Of a stretch of DNA of 64,000 nt, positions 16,659-25,969 are shown in pieces; the first letter of the stretch is position 1; each line of letters opens with the position of its first letter. The DNA comes from JBFLVT01 sp036804525 (GTDB lineage Bacteria; Bacillota; Desulfotomaculia; Desulfotomaculales; JASEER01): contig DAIRSE010000009.1 of the NCBI GenBank assembly GCA_036804525.1, forward strand, positions 15,265-79,264, given 5' to 3'. The notes beneath the pieces were generated by a model that worked only from the letters and a program-made list of their open reading frames with translations, ran no database searches and had not been told where the DNA came from. The position numbers were made by a program, and so were the translations under genes.

Positions 16659-19499
16659 TTGGCTATTCAAGAAGTCCGCGTAGCTGTCCGAAGTTCGCTT
16701 CCTGACGCCAAAGGGAGCCAAACCCTGGCCGAAATACAGCGGTCCCTGCATATTTCCACGGTGCAGGCCGTGAGAACGACCAAGGTTTTTCGTTTTGAGG
16801 GGATTACAGTGGCGGAGGCCGAACACCTGGCCCGAACCCTTCTTTGCGAAGACATCTTCCAGGTCTACACCGTTAATGCACCTCTCATTACGGACACGAG
16901 CTGGTTGGTTGAGGTCGCTTATCGTCCCGGCGTCATGAACCCGGAAGCCGGATCCCTGATTAAGGCGGCCCGGGATCTCGGTCTATCACACATCGTCGCC
17001 GCGGATTCAAGCTGGGAATATGCTTTTTACGGCCCTGAAATTACCCCGGACGATATCGAAACCATCCTGCGTCGCCTGCTCGTTAACGCAACCATTCAAC
17101 ACGTTGTTCGGGAAAAGCCCCAAACCCTGATCATTGCCGGCCGTTCCGCTCCCACGCTCTCTATCCCGATTACTGGCATGACCGACGAAGAGCTTATGGA
17201 GCTTAGCAAAGACAAGCTGTTTTTAAACCTGGAGGAAATGCGCCTGATCCAGGATCATTTCAGGACCATCGGCCGCGAGCCGACCGACTGCGAGGTCGAG
17301 ATCCTGGCACAAACCTGGTCGGAGCACTGCGTGCACAAGACTTTCAAAGCACGCCTGACAGTAGACGGCCAGGAAAAGAAGCCTCTCCTGAAACGCCTGC
17401 AGGAGGCCACCGATAGCATCAATCACCCGCTGGTGCTGTCGGCCTTTGTTGACAACTCCGGCGTGTTCGCATTTTACGACGGCTGGGCCGTCTGCGGCAA
17501 GGTCGAGACGCACAACTCCCCGTCGGCGATCGAACCTTACGGCGGGGCGGCCACGGGCAGCGGCGGGGTTTTCCGGGACGTTATGGGTACCGGTCAGGGA
17601 GCCAAGGTTATTGCTTCCACCGACATGTTTTGCTTCGCTCCGCCCGATACCCCGCTTGAAGAGATTCCCCAGGGATGCCTGCATCCGAACTATCTCCTGC
17701 GCCAGGTAGTGGCCGGGGTACGGGATTACGGCAACCGGATGGGCATACCCACAAACAATGGCTCAGTGCATTTCCACGGCGACTTTCGCGCCAAGCCTAC
17801 AGTCATTGTGGGTTCCTACGGCCTGCTCCCGGCTGACCGGTGCCAAAAAGGGAAACCTGAGCCGGGAGACCTCATCGTCGTCATCGGCGGGCGCACCGGC
17901 CGGGACGGCATTCACGGGGCCACTTTTTCCAGCGCCGCAATGACCGACCGTACGATCGACGTCAATGCCCAGGCCGTCCAAATAGGTCATCCCATCGAGG
18001 AAAAACGCATGAGCGACGCTCTCCTGGCGGCCCGCGACGAAGGGCTGATCCGTGCCGTCACCGACTGCGGCGCGGGCGGGTTTGCTTCAGCCGTGGGCGA
18101 AATGGGCGCGTCAACGGGCGCTGAGTTAGCCCTGGACAAGGCTCCGTTAAAATACTCGGGCCTGGCGCCGTGGGAAATCCTGCTGTCCGAAAGCCAGGAG
18201 CGCATGGTCGCCGCCGTCAGGCCTTCGGACATCGACCGCTTCCAGCAGATATGCCGCAAGCATAACGTCGAAGCGACCGTTCTCGGCACCTTCACCGGAG
18301 ACGGGCGTTTCCGGGCGACCTACGAAGGGGAGGAGGTTATGAACCTGAGCATGTCCTTCCTCCACGGTGGGCTGCCCCAACGACAAATGAAGGCGGTACA
18401 ACCGCCCCGCAATCCGCAGCCGGAGCCCCAGCCCGACCCGCCGGCCGATTGGATGAAGGCCTACAAGGGGGTCATGGCGCACCTGAATGTCTGCTCCAAA
18501 GAACCCATCGTGCGTGTTTACGACCATGGTGTACAAGGCACCAACGTCTTGCCTCCCCTGGGGGGCGTCGACGGCAGCGGACCTAACGATGCCTGCATCA
18601 TCACCCCTATTCTTGGAAAACCTTACGGGCTCGTCATCGCGCATGGTCTTAATCCCGTTCTCAACCGGATTGATCCCTACTGGGGGAGCATCTGGGCCGC
18701 CACCGAAGCCGTAGCCAACGCCGTAGCCGTGGGAGCCAACATTGACGAGTTGGCCCTGATTGACAACTTCATCTGGCCGGTCCCCGATGAAGAGATGCTG
18801 TGGGCCCTCGATCGCGCCGTCGATGCCTGTGTCGATTTTTCGAAATCACTGGGTTGTCCCTTCATTTCCGGAAAGGACAGCCTTTCGAGCACCTACCGCA
18901 GCGCCGACGGCCTGACGATTCAGATCCCGCCCGTGCTCTGCGTTTCCGCGTTTGGCCGGATTGCCGACATCAAGAACACCGTCTCCGCCGACTTTAAGAA
19001 GGCGGGAAGCCAGGTTTTGCTTGTAGGCAAACGAGACATCTCCGAAATGGCAGGATCGGTCTACTGGGAGAACCTCGGCCTGACCGGAACGGCGCTGCCG
19101 AAGGTCGATCTGGCCTCTTTCGCCAAAACTTGCCGGGCTTTGTACCGGGCCATCAATTCCGGCAAGGTCCTGGCCTGTCACGACATCAGCGAAGGGGGCC
19201 TGGCTGCGGCGGTTGCCGAGATGTGCATCGGGGGCAGGTACGGCATCGCCATTTCGATACCACCGGGGCAGCGTCCGGATCATTTCCTGTTTAACGAAAC
19301 TGCGGGGTGCTTTATCGTCGAGCTTGCGCCGGAGACCGCTCCCGGCGACCTCCTTGCGGACGTCCCCTCGTGCGTAATCGGGAGCACTGTCGCCGACTTA
19401 AGCGTCAGTGTTTCCCTAGGCGATCAGCGTTTCGCCATTCCCGTCGATGATCTGAAGGAAGCATGGCAGCGTCCCATGAAGGAGGTATTCGGAGCTTGA
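16659..19499 (+). CDS. purL: Phosphoribosylformylglycinamidine synthase, PurS-PurL fusion
   Basis: Converts FGAR to FGAM using ATP and ammonia from PurQ in purine synthesis. 946 residues. Residues 1-85 resemble PurS (VRVAVRSSLPDAKGSQTL, then a second strand block with DIFQVYTVN). PurL follows, with QTWSEHCVHKTF, VETHNSPSAIEPYGGAATGSGG, the repeated AIR-synthase domains, and FISGKDS. PurS is usually a separate gene in Firmicutes. The TTG at 16659 is preferred because the conserved sequence starts there and a G-rich ribosome site lies 11 bases upstream. The last 4 bases overlap purQ. Confidence 0.9.
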   Translation: MAIQEVRVAVRSSLPDAKGSQTLAEIQRSLHISTVQAVRTTKVFRFEGITVAEAEHLARTLLCEDIFQVYTVNAPLITDTSWLVEVAYRPGVMNPEAGSLIKAARDLGLSHIVAADSSWEYAFYGPEITPDDIETILRRLLVNATIQHVVREKPQTLIIAGRSAPTLSIPITGMTDEELMELSKDKLFLNLEEMRLIQDHFRTIGREPTDCEVEILAQTWSEHCVHKTFKARLTVDGQEKKPLLKRLQEATDSINHPLVLSAFVDNSGVFAFYDGWAVCGKVETHNSPSAIEPYGGAATGSGGVFRDVMGTGQGAKVIASTDMFCFAPPDTPLEEIPQGCLHPNYLLRQVVAGVRDYGNRMGIPTNNGSVHFHGDFRAKPTVIVGSYGLLPADRCQKGKPEPGDLIVVIGGRTGRDGIHGATFSSAAMTDRTIDVNAQAVQIGHPIEEKRMSDALLAARDEGLIRAVTDCGAGGFASAVGEMGASTGAELALDKAPLKYSGLAPWEILLSESQERMVAAVRPSDIDRFQQICRKHNVEATVLGTFTGDGRFRATYEGEEVMNLSMSFLHGGLPQRQMKAVQPPRNPQPEPQPDPPADWMKAYKGVMAHLNVCSKEPIVRVYDHGVQGTNVLPPLGGVDGSGPNDACIITPILGKPYGLVIAHGLNPVLNRIDPYWGSIWAATEAVANAVAVGANIDELALIDNFIWPVPDEEMLWALDRAVDACVDFSKSLGCPFISGKDSLSSTYRSADGLTIQIPPVLCVSAFGRIADIKNTVSADFKKAGSQVLLVGKRDISEMAGSVYWENLGLTGTALPKVDLASFAKTCRALYRAINSGKVLACHDISEGGLAAAVAEMCIGGRYGIAISIPPGQRPDHFLFNETAGCFIVELAPETAPGDLLADVPSCVIGSTVADLSVSVSLGDQRFAIPVDDLKEAWQRPMKEVFGA

Positions 19500-20269
19500 A
19501 GCCACGGGCCTGCGTTTTGCGGACTGACGGAACCAATTGTGACCAGGAAACGGCTTTTGCCCTTGAGCTGGCCGGAGCACAGGCCGAGTATCTACACGTC
19601 AATGAGCTCCGGTCCGGTCACAAGCGCCTCCTTGATTATCAGATCATGGTTATTCCCGGCGGTTTTTCTTACGGGGACGACGTCCTATCCGGGAAGATCC
19701 TGGCCGTCGAACTGACGTCGCTGCTGCGCGAACAGCTGCAGGAGTTCGTTGACCGGGGCCGCCTGCTGCTGGGGATTTGCAACGGTTTCCAGGTCCTCGT
19801 AAGAACGGGGCTCCTTCCGTACTCCCGGGTAGGGTCGATCACGACGACGCTCATGCATAATGACAGCGGCCATTTCGAGTGCCGCTGGGTATCCTTAAAG
19901 GTGGAAAAAGGTCCGTGCGTGTTTACGCAAAGCCTTGCCGGACGCACTGTAACATACCAGGTAGCCCACGGAGAAGGCAAGTTTTTCACCCGCCAAGACA
20001 TCCTGGACGACCTCGAGCGCCAGGGACTGGTCGTATTCCGGTATGTCGACGCCGAGGGGCGCCCGACCCAGGCCTACCCGGCCAACCCCAACGGCTCATT
20101 GCACGCCGTTGCCGGGATCTGCGACCCGTCCGGGCGAATAATGGGCCTTATGCCTCACCCTGAACGGTTCATCCTGCCAACGCAGCATCCCAACTGGCGG
20201 CGGATGCTGATGGCGCCCGAAGGGCTGCCCATCTTCCTGGATGCCGTGAATTACGCAAGGCAGATCTGA
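19496..20269 (+). CDS. purQ: Phosphoribosylformylglycinamidine synthase glutaminase subunit PurQ
   Basis: Class I glutamine amidotransferase supplying ammonia to PurL. 257 residues, with the nucleophile Cys95 in LLGICNGFQ and the His-x-Glu pair in LMPHPER near residue 231. The TTG start overlaps the purL stop in TTGA and has AAGGAGGT 9 bases upstream, so the pair is coupled. No other purine gene is in the window. Confidence 0.95.
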   Translation: MKPRACVLRTDGTNCDQETAFALELAGAQAEYLHVNELRSGHKRLLDYQIMVIPGGFSYGDDVLSGKILAVELTSLLREQLQEFVDRGRLLLGICNGFQVLVRTGLLPYSRVGSITTTLMHNDSGHFECRWVSLKVEKGPCVFTQSLAGRTVTYQVAHGEGKFFTRQDILDDLERQGLVVFRYVDAEGRPTQAYPANPNGSLHAVAGICDPSGRIMGLMPHPERFILPTQHPNWRRMLMAPEGLPIFLDAVNYARQI

Positions 20270-20282
20270 TGGGGAGATCACA

Positions 20283-21323
20283 ATGACCAGAATAACTATT
20301 CTGGGCGCAGGCAGCTGGGGAACGGCGCTTGCCGTCCACCTGGCGCGCAAGGGCCTGCCTGTCACACTGTGGGCCAGACGCCCCGACTATGCCGCGGAAT
20401 TGTCTTTATCTAGGGAAAACAAGGCCTATCTTCCCGGGGTTAAAATACCCTTGTCGATAGAAATATCGGCAGACTGGAAAGCGCTCCTGGCCGGCGCCGA
20501 ATGCGTCGTCTTCGCCGTGCCTTCGCACGCCTTCCGCGAGGTGCTGGTAATGGTTAGCCGGCACCTCGACGACGTCCCTTGCGTCAACGTAGCCAAAGGC
20601 ATTGAAGCGGATTCGCTCCTGCGGCTTTCCCAAGTCTACAAAGCGGTTACGGGCGACAAAAACCTGTCCCGTTATGCCAGCTTATCGGGGCCCAGCCACG
20701 CGGAAGAGGTCGGCCGGGCCATGCCCACCGCCTTGGTGGCGGCATCCCCCTGCAAACCGGTGGCCGAGTTCGTACAGGACCTTTTCATATCCCCCGAGCT
20801 CAGGGTCTACACCAACCCGGATCTCATCGGCGTCGAGCTGGGCGGGGCCCTGAAGAACATCATCGCCGTTGCTACCGGGATCTCTGACGGCCTGGGCTAC
20901 GGAGACAACACGAAAGCTGCGCTCATGACGCGGGGGCTGGCCGAAATCACCCGGCTGGGCGTTCATATGGGCGCAGACCCGTTAACCTTCGGCGGCCTGA
21001 CCGGGGTCGGCGATCTTATCGTAACCTGCACAAGCATGCATAGCCGCAACCGGCGCTTCGGAATTGAGATAGGCAAGGGCAGGACCCTGAAAGAAGCGCT
21101 TGGCGCCGTGAGGATGGTCGTTGAAGGGGTCCGGACCACCATCGCCGCCACCGAGCTCTCCCGGAGGCTCAATGTAGAAATGCCGATTACCAGGCAGGTA
21201 TACGCCGTTCTGTACGAAGGCGTTTCACCGCTGGAAGGGGTAACCCGGCTTATGACCCGGCAGCGCACGCGAGAAATCGAAGAAGTCGCCCGCATCAAGG
21301 TTACCTGGCGCCACGAAGATTAA
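20283..21323 (+). CDS. gpsA: NAD(P)-dependent glycerol-3-phosphate dehydrogenase
   Basis: Reduces dihydroxyacetone phosphate to sn-glycerol 3-phosphate for phospholipid synthesis. 346 residues with GAGSWGTALAVHLARKG at the N-terminus, GPSHAEEVGRAMPTA, the catalytic region LGGALKNIIAVATGISDGLG and DNTKAALMTRGL. Starts 14 bases after purQ with GGGGAG upstream. It normally follows plsY directly in this order. Confidence 0.96.
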   Translation: MTRITILGAGSWGTALAVHLARKGLPVTLWARRPDYAAELSLSRENKAYLPGVKIPLSIEISADWKALLAGAECVVFAVPSHAFREVLVMVSRHLDDVPCVNVAKGIEADSLLRLSQVYKAVTGDKNLSRYASLSGPSHAEEVGRAMPTALVAASPCKPVAEFVQDLFISPELRVYTNPDLIGVELGGALKNIIAVATGISDGLGYGDNTKAALMTRGLAEITRLGVHMGADPLTFGGLTGVGDLIVTCTSMHSRNRRFGIEIGKGRTLKEALGAVRMVVEGVRTTIAATELSRRLNVEMPITRQVYAVLYEGVSPLEGVTRLMTRQRTREIEEVARIKVTWRHED

Positions 21324-21632
21324 GTTGGGTGGCATCCCATGCCATACCCGAATACATATCGACATGCCCGGATCATAGGCCTGTTGAAAATAGGGGCTGT
21401 TCAAAAACGAGCATGGCGCGGAAGGCGAAGCCGGCCGGCGCGGAGCGTACTAGGTGGTACGTGAGTACTGGCCGGCGAGCCTGACAAAGTCAGGCGAAGT
21501 TTTTCAACAGCCCCTTATTCCGGGCTTGATTAATTTGGGACACAAGTCCCAGAGCAAATAAGCAACGTGTCTGATGAACACTCCAGCCTCCCGGTGTTAC
21601 GCTTACCAAAAGGACATTAACGGGGGTCGGCT
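21324..21632. other. Gene-free 309-bp spacer between gpsA and cpaB
   Basis: It contains the structured element at 21392-21515, a small GGGAC/GTCCC hairpin near 21538-21551, and a partial word CTGTTGAAAATAGGGG just before the element. No reading frame with a ribosome site was found. Confidence 0.6.
21392..21515. repeat. Covarying intergenic element, copy A
   Basis: 124 bp. The outer helix is GGGGCTGTT-C-AAAAA (left) with TTTTT-C-AACAGCCCC (right), perfect except for one C-C mismatch. The middle helix is GCCGGCC (21430-21436) with GGCCGGC (21470-21476). The apical stem is CGTAC (21446-21450) with GTACG (21457-21461). A side hairpin CCTGAC-AAA-GTCAGG lies near 21480-21494. Copy B at 52230-52355 shares the single-stranded segments but has different, still paired, helix sequences. 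Confidence 0.85.
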
Positions 21633-22325
21633 ATGCGTACCAAACTGCTGTTCATTTTTGCGTTGGTTTGCGGTCTCGCTGCGGCGGGAGGTATCTACCT
21701 TTACCTTGAAAACCTGGCCAAAACCTATCGTTCTCAGGGAAATTTCACGCCTGTAGTCGTGGCCAAACAAACCATCCCCGCCCGAACACCGATCAGCCGT
21801 CAATCGCTTGAGATCAAGGAAATCCCCGCTGATTACGTTCACCCTGAAGCCTTTACCAGGATCGAGGATGCCGAGGGTAAGATCGCGCGCGCAGACATCT
21901 ACCCCGGCGAACAAATCCTGGCTTCGCGTTTCGCAACCCCTGACAACTCCGGCAACGACCTCGCCTTAGCTCTGCAACAGGGCGAAAGGGCCGTCAGTAT
22001 CGCTATAGACCCCGTATCGGGCGTCTCCGGCATGCTGCAGACGGGGGACAAGGTTGACGTAGCCGTTACCATTGACGCCTATACGTCTATAGTTATGCAA
22101 AACATTCGCGTTTTGGCGGTCAACAGCGGCTCGGCTACCGACAATAAATCGGGGCCCGCTACAAACACCTGCGTCCTCGCTGTTACCCCTACGCAGGCCG
22201 AATACCTGATTCTCGCCACCGAGCGCGGGTCAATCCGCCTGATGCTTCGTTCCCCGGCCGACACCGCCGTCACGCAAATCCCTGCGGTACGCGTAGAACA
22301 GCTGGTTAATAAAGGAGGTAGCTAA
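21633..22325 (+). CDS. cpaB: Flp pilus assembly protein CpaB/RcpC
   Basis: 230 residues with an N-terminal membrane anchor (4-22) followed by a SAF domain (VVAKQTIPARTPISRQSLEIKEIP, residues 43-66) and an RcpC-type C-terminal domain. In Tad systems CpaB is an envelope component of the pilus machine. First gene of the cpaB-tadZ-tadA-tadB-tadC run, 3 bases before tadZ. The ATG has GGGGG as ribosome site. Confidence 0.88.
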   Translation: MRTKLLFIFALVCGLAAAGGIYLYLENLAKTYRSQGNFTPVVVAKQTIPARTPISRQSLEIKEIPADYVHPEAFTRIEDAEGKIARADIYPGEQILASRFATPDNSGNDLALALQQGERAVSIAIDPVSGVSGMLQTGDKVDVAVTIDAYTSIVMQNIRVLAVNSGSATDNKSGPATNTCVLAVTPTQAEYLILATERGSIRLMLRSPADTAVTQIPAVRVEQLVNKGGS

Positions 22326-22328
22326 CTT

Positions 22329-23531
22329 ATGGAACCGATCAAGATCCTGATCGTAGACGATGTCGCCAATACACGCGAGGATATCCGGAGGCTGCTCTTC
22401 TTTGAGGAAGACATAAAGGTAATCGGCGAAGCCGACGACGGCACCCTGGCCGTTGCTTCAGCCGAAGACCTCAGGCCCGATATCGTTTTGATGGACGTCA
22501 ACCTACCCGAAGTCGACGGTATCACAGCGACCGAGCTGATCACCAGCAAAGTCCCGGAAAGCGCCGTCATCATCATCTCTATTCAGGGCGAGCAGGAATA
22601 CATTCGCAAAGCCATGGCCGCCGGCGCCAGCGATTATCTTGTCAAGCCTTTCAGCGGAACCGAACTGGCCAGCACTATCCGCCGGGTTTACGATAAACAC
22701 AAGCAACGCCAGGTTCTCCTCGGGGCGCAGGTGCAGGGAAAGATGCGGCGGGAAGGTAGGATCATCGTTCCTTTTACCACGCGTGGGGGAACCGGCAGAA
22801 CCCTGATCAGCGGTAACCTTGCCGCCGCGCTGGCCCAAGCGGGAAAGAAGGTGGCCCTGGTTGCACTTGACGGCGGTAAGGGTGATATGGAGGTCCTCCT
22901 CAACATCAAGCCCAAACGCAACATCTCCGACCTTATCGACGAGGCCGCCCACGACGTCGTCGTCCTTGAGCATTTCCTCGTCCCGCACCTTACCGGCATA
23001 AAGGTTCTGGCCGGTCCGTCCAGTGAAGACCTGGACCTGATCACCCCCGACGGCGTCACGAACGCTCTGAATCTCCTGGCACAGCGCTTTACATACGTCG
23101 TCGTCGACCTTGCCACGAACCTGGATGCGGTCGCCCAAGCCGTTTTCAACAACGCCGATGTGCTGCTTCTCATTACCGTCCCGGAAGTAATTGCCGTCAA
23201 GCACGCGCGCACCTGCTACGACTATTTCACCGATATGGGCCTGCGTGATCGGGTGCACTACATCCTGAACCGGGCCAATATCGATGGCGGCATTAAAACA
23301 GCCGAACTGGAGCGGGTCCTCAACGACAAATTCATCGTCCAGATCCCCAACGACGAAAAAACAGTAATCAGTTCGATCAACAAAGGCCTGCCGTTCATGG
23401 TTACACACCCGGGAAGCAAAATTACCGATTCTTTCCGGAACCTGGTTCGGGCGTTGGAAACACAAATCTCTGAAGAACCGCAGCAACCGGCGAACAAGGT
23501 TTCGCTGGTATCACGCTTATTTTCTCTATAG
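22329..23531 (+). CDS. tadZ: TadZ/CpaE-like protein: receiver domain plus MinD-like ATPase
   Basis: 400 residues. Residues 4-120 are a receiver domain with acidic pair Asp10/Asp11, phospho-acceptor Asp56 (LMDVNLP), Ser84 and Lys106, all apparently functional. Residues 143-380 are a MinD/ParA-type fold, but the P-loop reads TRGGTGRT (151-158), with arginines in place of both the signature lysine and the Walker lysine. In Tad systems TadZ localises the apparatus at the pole. The intact receiver with a deviant P-loop suggests phosphorylation rather than ATP turnover may set its state (inference). Confidence 0.87.
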   Translation: MEPIKILIVDDVANTREDIRRLLFFEEDIKVIGEADDGTLAVASAEDLRPDIVLMDVNLPEVDGITATELITSKVPESAVIIISIQGEQEYIRKAMAAGASDYLVKPFSGTELASTIRRVYDKHKQRQVLLGAQVQGKMRREGRIIVPFTTRGGTGRTLISGNLAAALAQAGKKVALVALDGGKGDMEVLLNIKPKRNISDLIDEAAHDVVVLEHFLVPHLTGIKVLAGPSSEDLDLITPDGVTNALNLLAQRFTYVVVDLATNLDAVAQAVFNNADVLLLITVPEVIAVKHARTCYDYFTDMGLRDRVHYILNRANIDGGIKTAELERVLNDKFIVQIPNDEKTVISSINKGLPFMVTHPGSKITDSFRNLVRALETQISEEPQQPANKVSLVSRLFSL

Positions 23532-23599
23532 CGTCGCTTAAACGTCAGCCTGAGGACATGCATTAGCCAAAACGGTCAACAGACAGGGGGGACAAGCCT

Positions 23600-24880
23600 G
23601 TGGCAAGGTCTCTGGCCCGTACAAAGGAGCCTTATATCGACCTCAAAATCAACCTTCACAAGAAGCTTATATTGGAACTTAAACAATTGCCTCCGGGACA
23701 GGAGCTTAACGCCCAGACAGTGGAAACCCTGGCTAAACGCCTGATAGACGAAGAGAGCGACTACCTACCGCGCTACGAGCGCAACAGGATGGCCCTGGAA
23801 CTCGTTGACGAGGTCCTGGGCTACGGTCCGATAACGCCTCTGCTAAAGGACCCCGACGTAAACGAGGTTATGGTCAACGGGCCGAACCAGGTTTACGTAG
23901 AGCGCGGCGGGCGACTTGAAAAAAGCGACGTTACCTTCAAAGATAATGAACATGTCTTGCATGTCATTGAGAAGATCGTCGCCCCTCTCGGCAGGCGCAT
24001 CGATGAAGCGATGCCGATGGTTGACGCCAGATTGCCCGACGGCTCGCGCGTCAATGCTATTATTCCCCCGCTGGCCCTGGACGGCCCTGTCTTAACCATC
24101 CGCAGGTTTGCCAAGGAGCGGCTGAAGATTGAGGATCTGCTCCGCTTCGGCACCCTGACCCAGGAGATGGCCAAGATGCTGGAGATATGTGTTAAGGGTC
24201 GGCTGAATATCCTGGTCTCGGGCGGCACAGGCAGCGGCAAGACGACCACCCTCAACGTATTGTCTTCCTTTATACCTGACGACGAGCGCATTATTACGAT
24301 TGAGGACGCCGCCGAACTTCAACTCCACCAGGAGCATACCGTCCGCCTCGAATCGCGCCCGCCGAACATCGAGGACAAGGGCGCCATTACGATTCGCGAT
24401 TTGGTCAGGAACGCCCTGCGCATGCGTCCTGACAGGATTGTGGTCGGTGAGGTCAGGGGCGGTGAGGCGCTGGACATGCTCCAGGCTATGAATACAGGTC
24501 ACGACGGATCCCTGACAACGGGCCACGCCAATTCTCCCCGGGACATGCTTTCGCGCCTGGAGACCATGGTCTTGATGGCTGGAATGGATTTGCCCATCAA
24601 GGCCATTCGGGAACAGATCGCCTCCGCTATCGACATTATCGTCCAGCAGTCCCGGCTTAAAGACGGTTCCCGTAAAATCACCCAGATTACTGAGGTTCAG
24701 GGAATGGAAGGCGACGTCATTATCCTTCAGGATATCTTTGTCTTCCAGCAGCAGGGCGTCGAACTCGACGGGAGAATCAGCGGGCGCTTCCTGCCGACCG
24801 GCATTCGTCCCAAGTTTACCGAAAAACTTGAGGCCCAAGGCCTGTACCTGCGCCCGGAAATTTTCTCGCTGATCCGCTAA
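23600..24880 (+). CDS. tadA: Tad pilus secretion ATPase TadA/CpaF
   Basis: Hexameric type II/IV secretion ATPase powering Tad pilus extension. 426 residues, with Walker A GGTGSGKT (208-215), the Asp box before it, a Walker B-like VVGEVRGGEALDML region near 280, and the His box TTGHANSPRDML. GTG start preceded by GGGGGG. Followed by tadB and tadC. Confidence 0.93.
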   Translation: MARSLARTKEPYIDLKINLHKKLILELKQLPPGQELNAQTVETLAKRLIDEESDYLPRYERNRMALELVDEVLGYGPITPLLKDPDVNEVMVNGPNQVYVERGGRLEKSDVTFKDNEHVLHVIEKIVAPLGRRIDEAMPMVDARLPDGSRVNAIIPPLALDGPVLTIRRFAKERLKIEDLLRFGTLTQEMAKMLEICVKGRLNILVSGGTGSGKTTTLNVLSSFIPDDERIITIEDAAELQLHQEHTVRLESRPPNIEDKGAITIRDLVRNALRMRPDRIVVGEVRGGEALDMLQAMNTGHDGSLTTGHANSPRDMLSRLETMVLMAGMDLPIKAIREQIASAIDIIVQQSRLKDGSRKITQITEVQGMEGDVIILQDIFVFQQQGVELDGRISGRFLPTGIRPKFTEKLEAQGLYLRPEIFSLIR

Positions 24881-24927
24881 ATGAGTGGTGCGATGCGGGA
24901 AGTCGGAAGTAAGTAGGAGTGGTTGGT

Positions 24928-25893
24928 GTGCTTTATCTTTCCATCCTCGGGTTTTTATCGGTGTTCTTTTTCGTAACCTGGGTGGTGCATGCCCTTACAC
25001 GCGGTAATACCGCCGTTATTAGCCGGCTGGAACAGGTAACCAAGACGCAGCCGGACACGCCTGTTATTGCCGAAGCAAAGCCTAAGGGATACACTTCGCC
25101 AACCCTTCTTCTGGTCCGGACTCTGGCCCGCCTGGTCCCTTTAAAGGGGCTGGGCCGACGGCTTGAGAACGACCTGATACGTGCTGACATTCTCCTGAAG
25201 GGGGAAGAGTTTGCGGCCTTTGTTATCCTGGTCTCCGTTGCAGCAGGCCTGCTGGGCCTGCTTGTTCTTGGTTCGGTCTTTCACGCACTCCTGCTCGCGG
25301 TGCTTGCCGCTGCTGCTCCGGTTTTCTACCTGAGAATGGCCAAGGCCAGGCGTCTTGTCACGTTCAACCACCAGCTGTGCGATGCCTTGGCGATGATCGC
25401 CAATACTTTAAGAGCCGGATTCAGCTTCTTGCAAGCCCTGGAAATGGTAAGGAAGGAGCTCCCCGATCCCATCAGCAAGGAATTCGGCCGCGCCTTGCAA
25501 GATTTGAACCTGGGGGTTTCCGTAGAGGACGCTCTCCAGTCCATGGTCGAGCGGGTCAAGAGCGACGACCTCGACCTCATGGTAACCGCCGTGATCATTC
25601 AACGTCAGATCGGGGGCAACCTGGCCGAGATCCTGGACAAGATCGCCGAAACCATCCGGGAGAGGGTGCGCATCAAGGGCGAGATCAAGATTCTGACGGC
25701 CCAGGGACGCATCTCGGGACTGGTCGTCGGCTTACTTCCCATCGGACTGCTGATGGTCCTGCTGTTGATCAACCCGGGGTATATGCAGGATCTTTTCAAC
25801 AACCCCATGGGCATTAAATTGCTGGCGTTCGCCGCCGTCTCCGAAGCCATCGGCCTGGCTGCGGTGAAGCAGATAATGAACATCGAAGTCTAG
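24928..25893 (+). CDS. tadB: Tad inner-membrane platform protein TadB
   Basis: 321 residues: N-terminal membrane helix, two further helices near 90-130, a cytoplasmic T2SSF (GspF-like) domain with ALAMIANTLRAGFSFLQALEMV, and C-terminal helices. The GTG at 24928 is preferred since TAGGAG lies 8 bases upstream; another GTG at 24919 overlaps that site. Partner of TadC. Confidence 0.9.
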   Translation: MLYLSILGFLSVFFFVTWVVHALTRGNTAVISRLEQVTKTQPDTPVIAEAKPKGYTSPTLLLVRTLARLVPLKGLGRRLENDLIRADILLKGEEFAAFVILVSVAAGLLGLLVLGSVFHALLLAVLAAAAPVFYLRMAKARRLVTFNHQLCDALAMIANTLRAGFSFLQALEMVRKELPDPISKEFGRALQDLNLGVSVEDALQSMVERVKSDDLDLMVTAVIIQRQIGGNLAEILDKIAETIRERVRIKGEIKILTAQGRISGLVVGLLPIGLLMVLLLINPGYMQDLFNNPMGIKLLAFAAVSEAIGLAAVKQIMNIEV

Positions 25894-25969
25894 AATTCGG
25901 CTGCAGGCATCAGGCGCCAAGCTCCGGGATGAATAAGAACGGGCAAACATACTCGGGAGGTGAAGGCAA

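Noticed and set aside
22503..23486. Minus-strand 327-codon frame inside tadZ
   Set aside because: Shadow of a conserved two-domain protein; no ribosome site or known motif.
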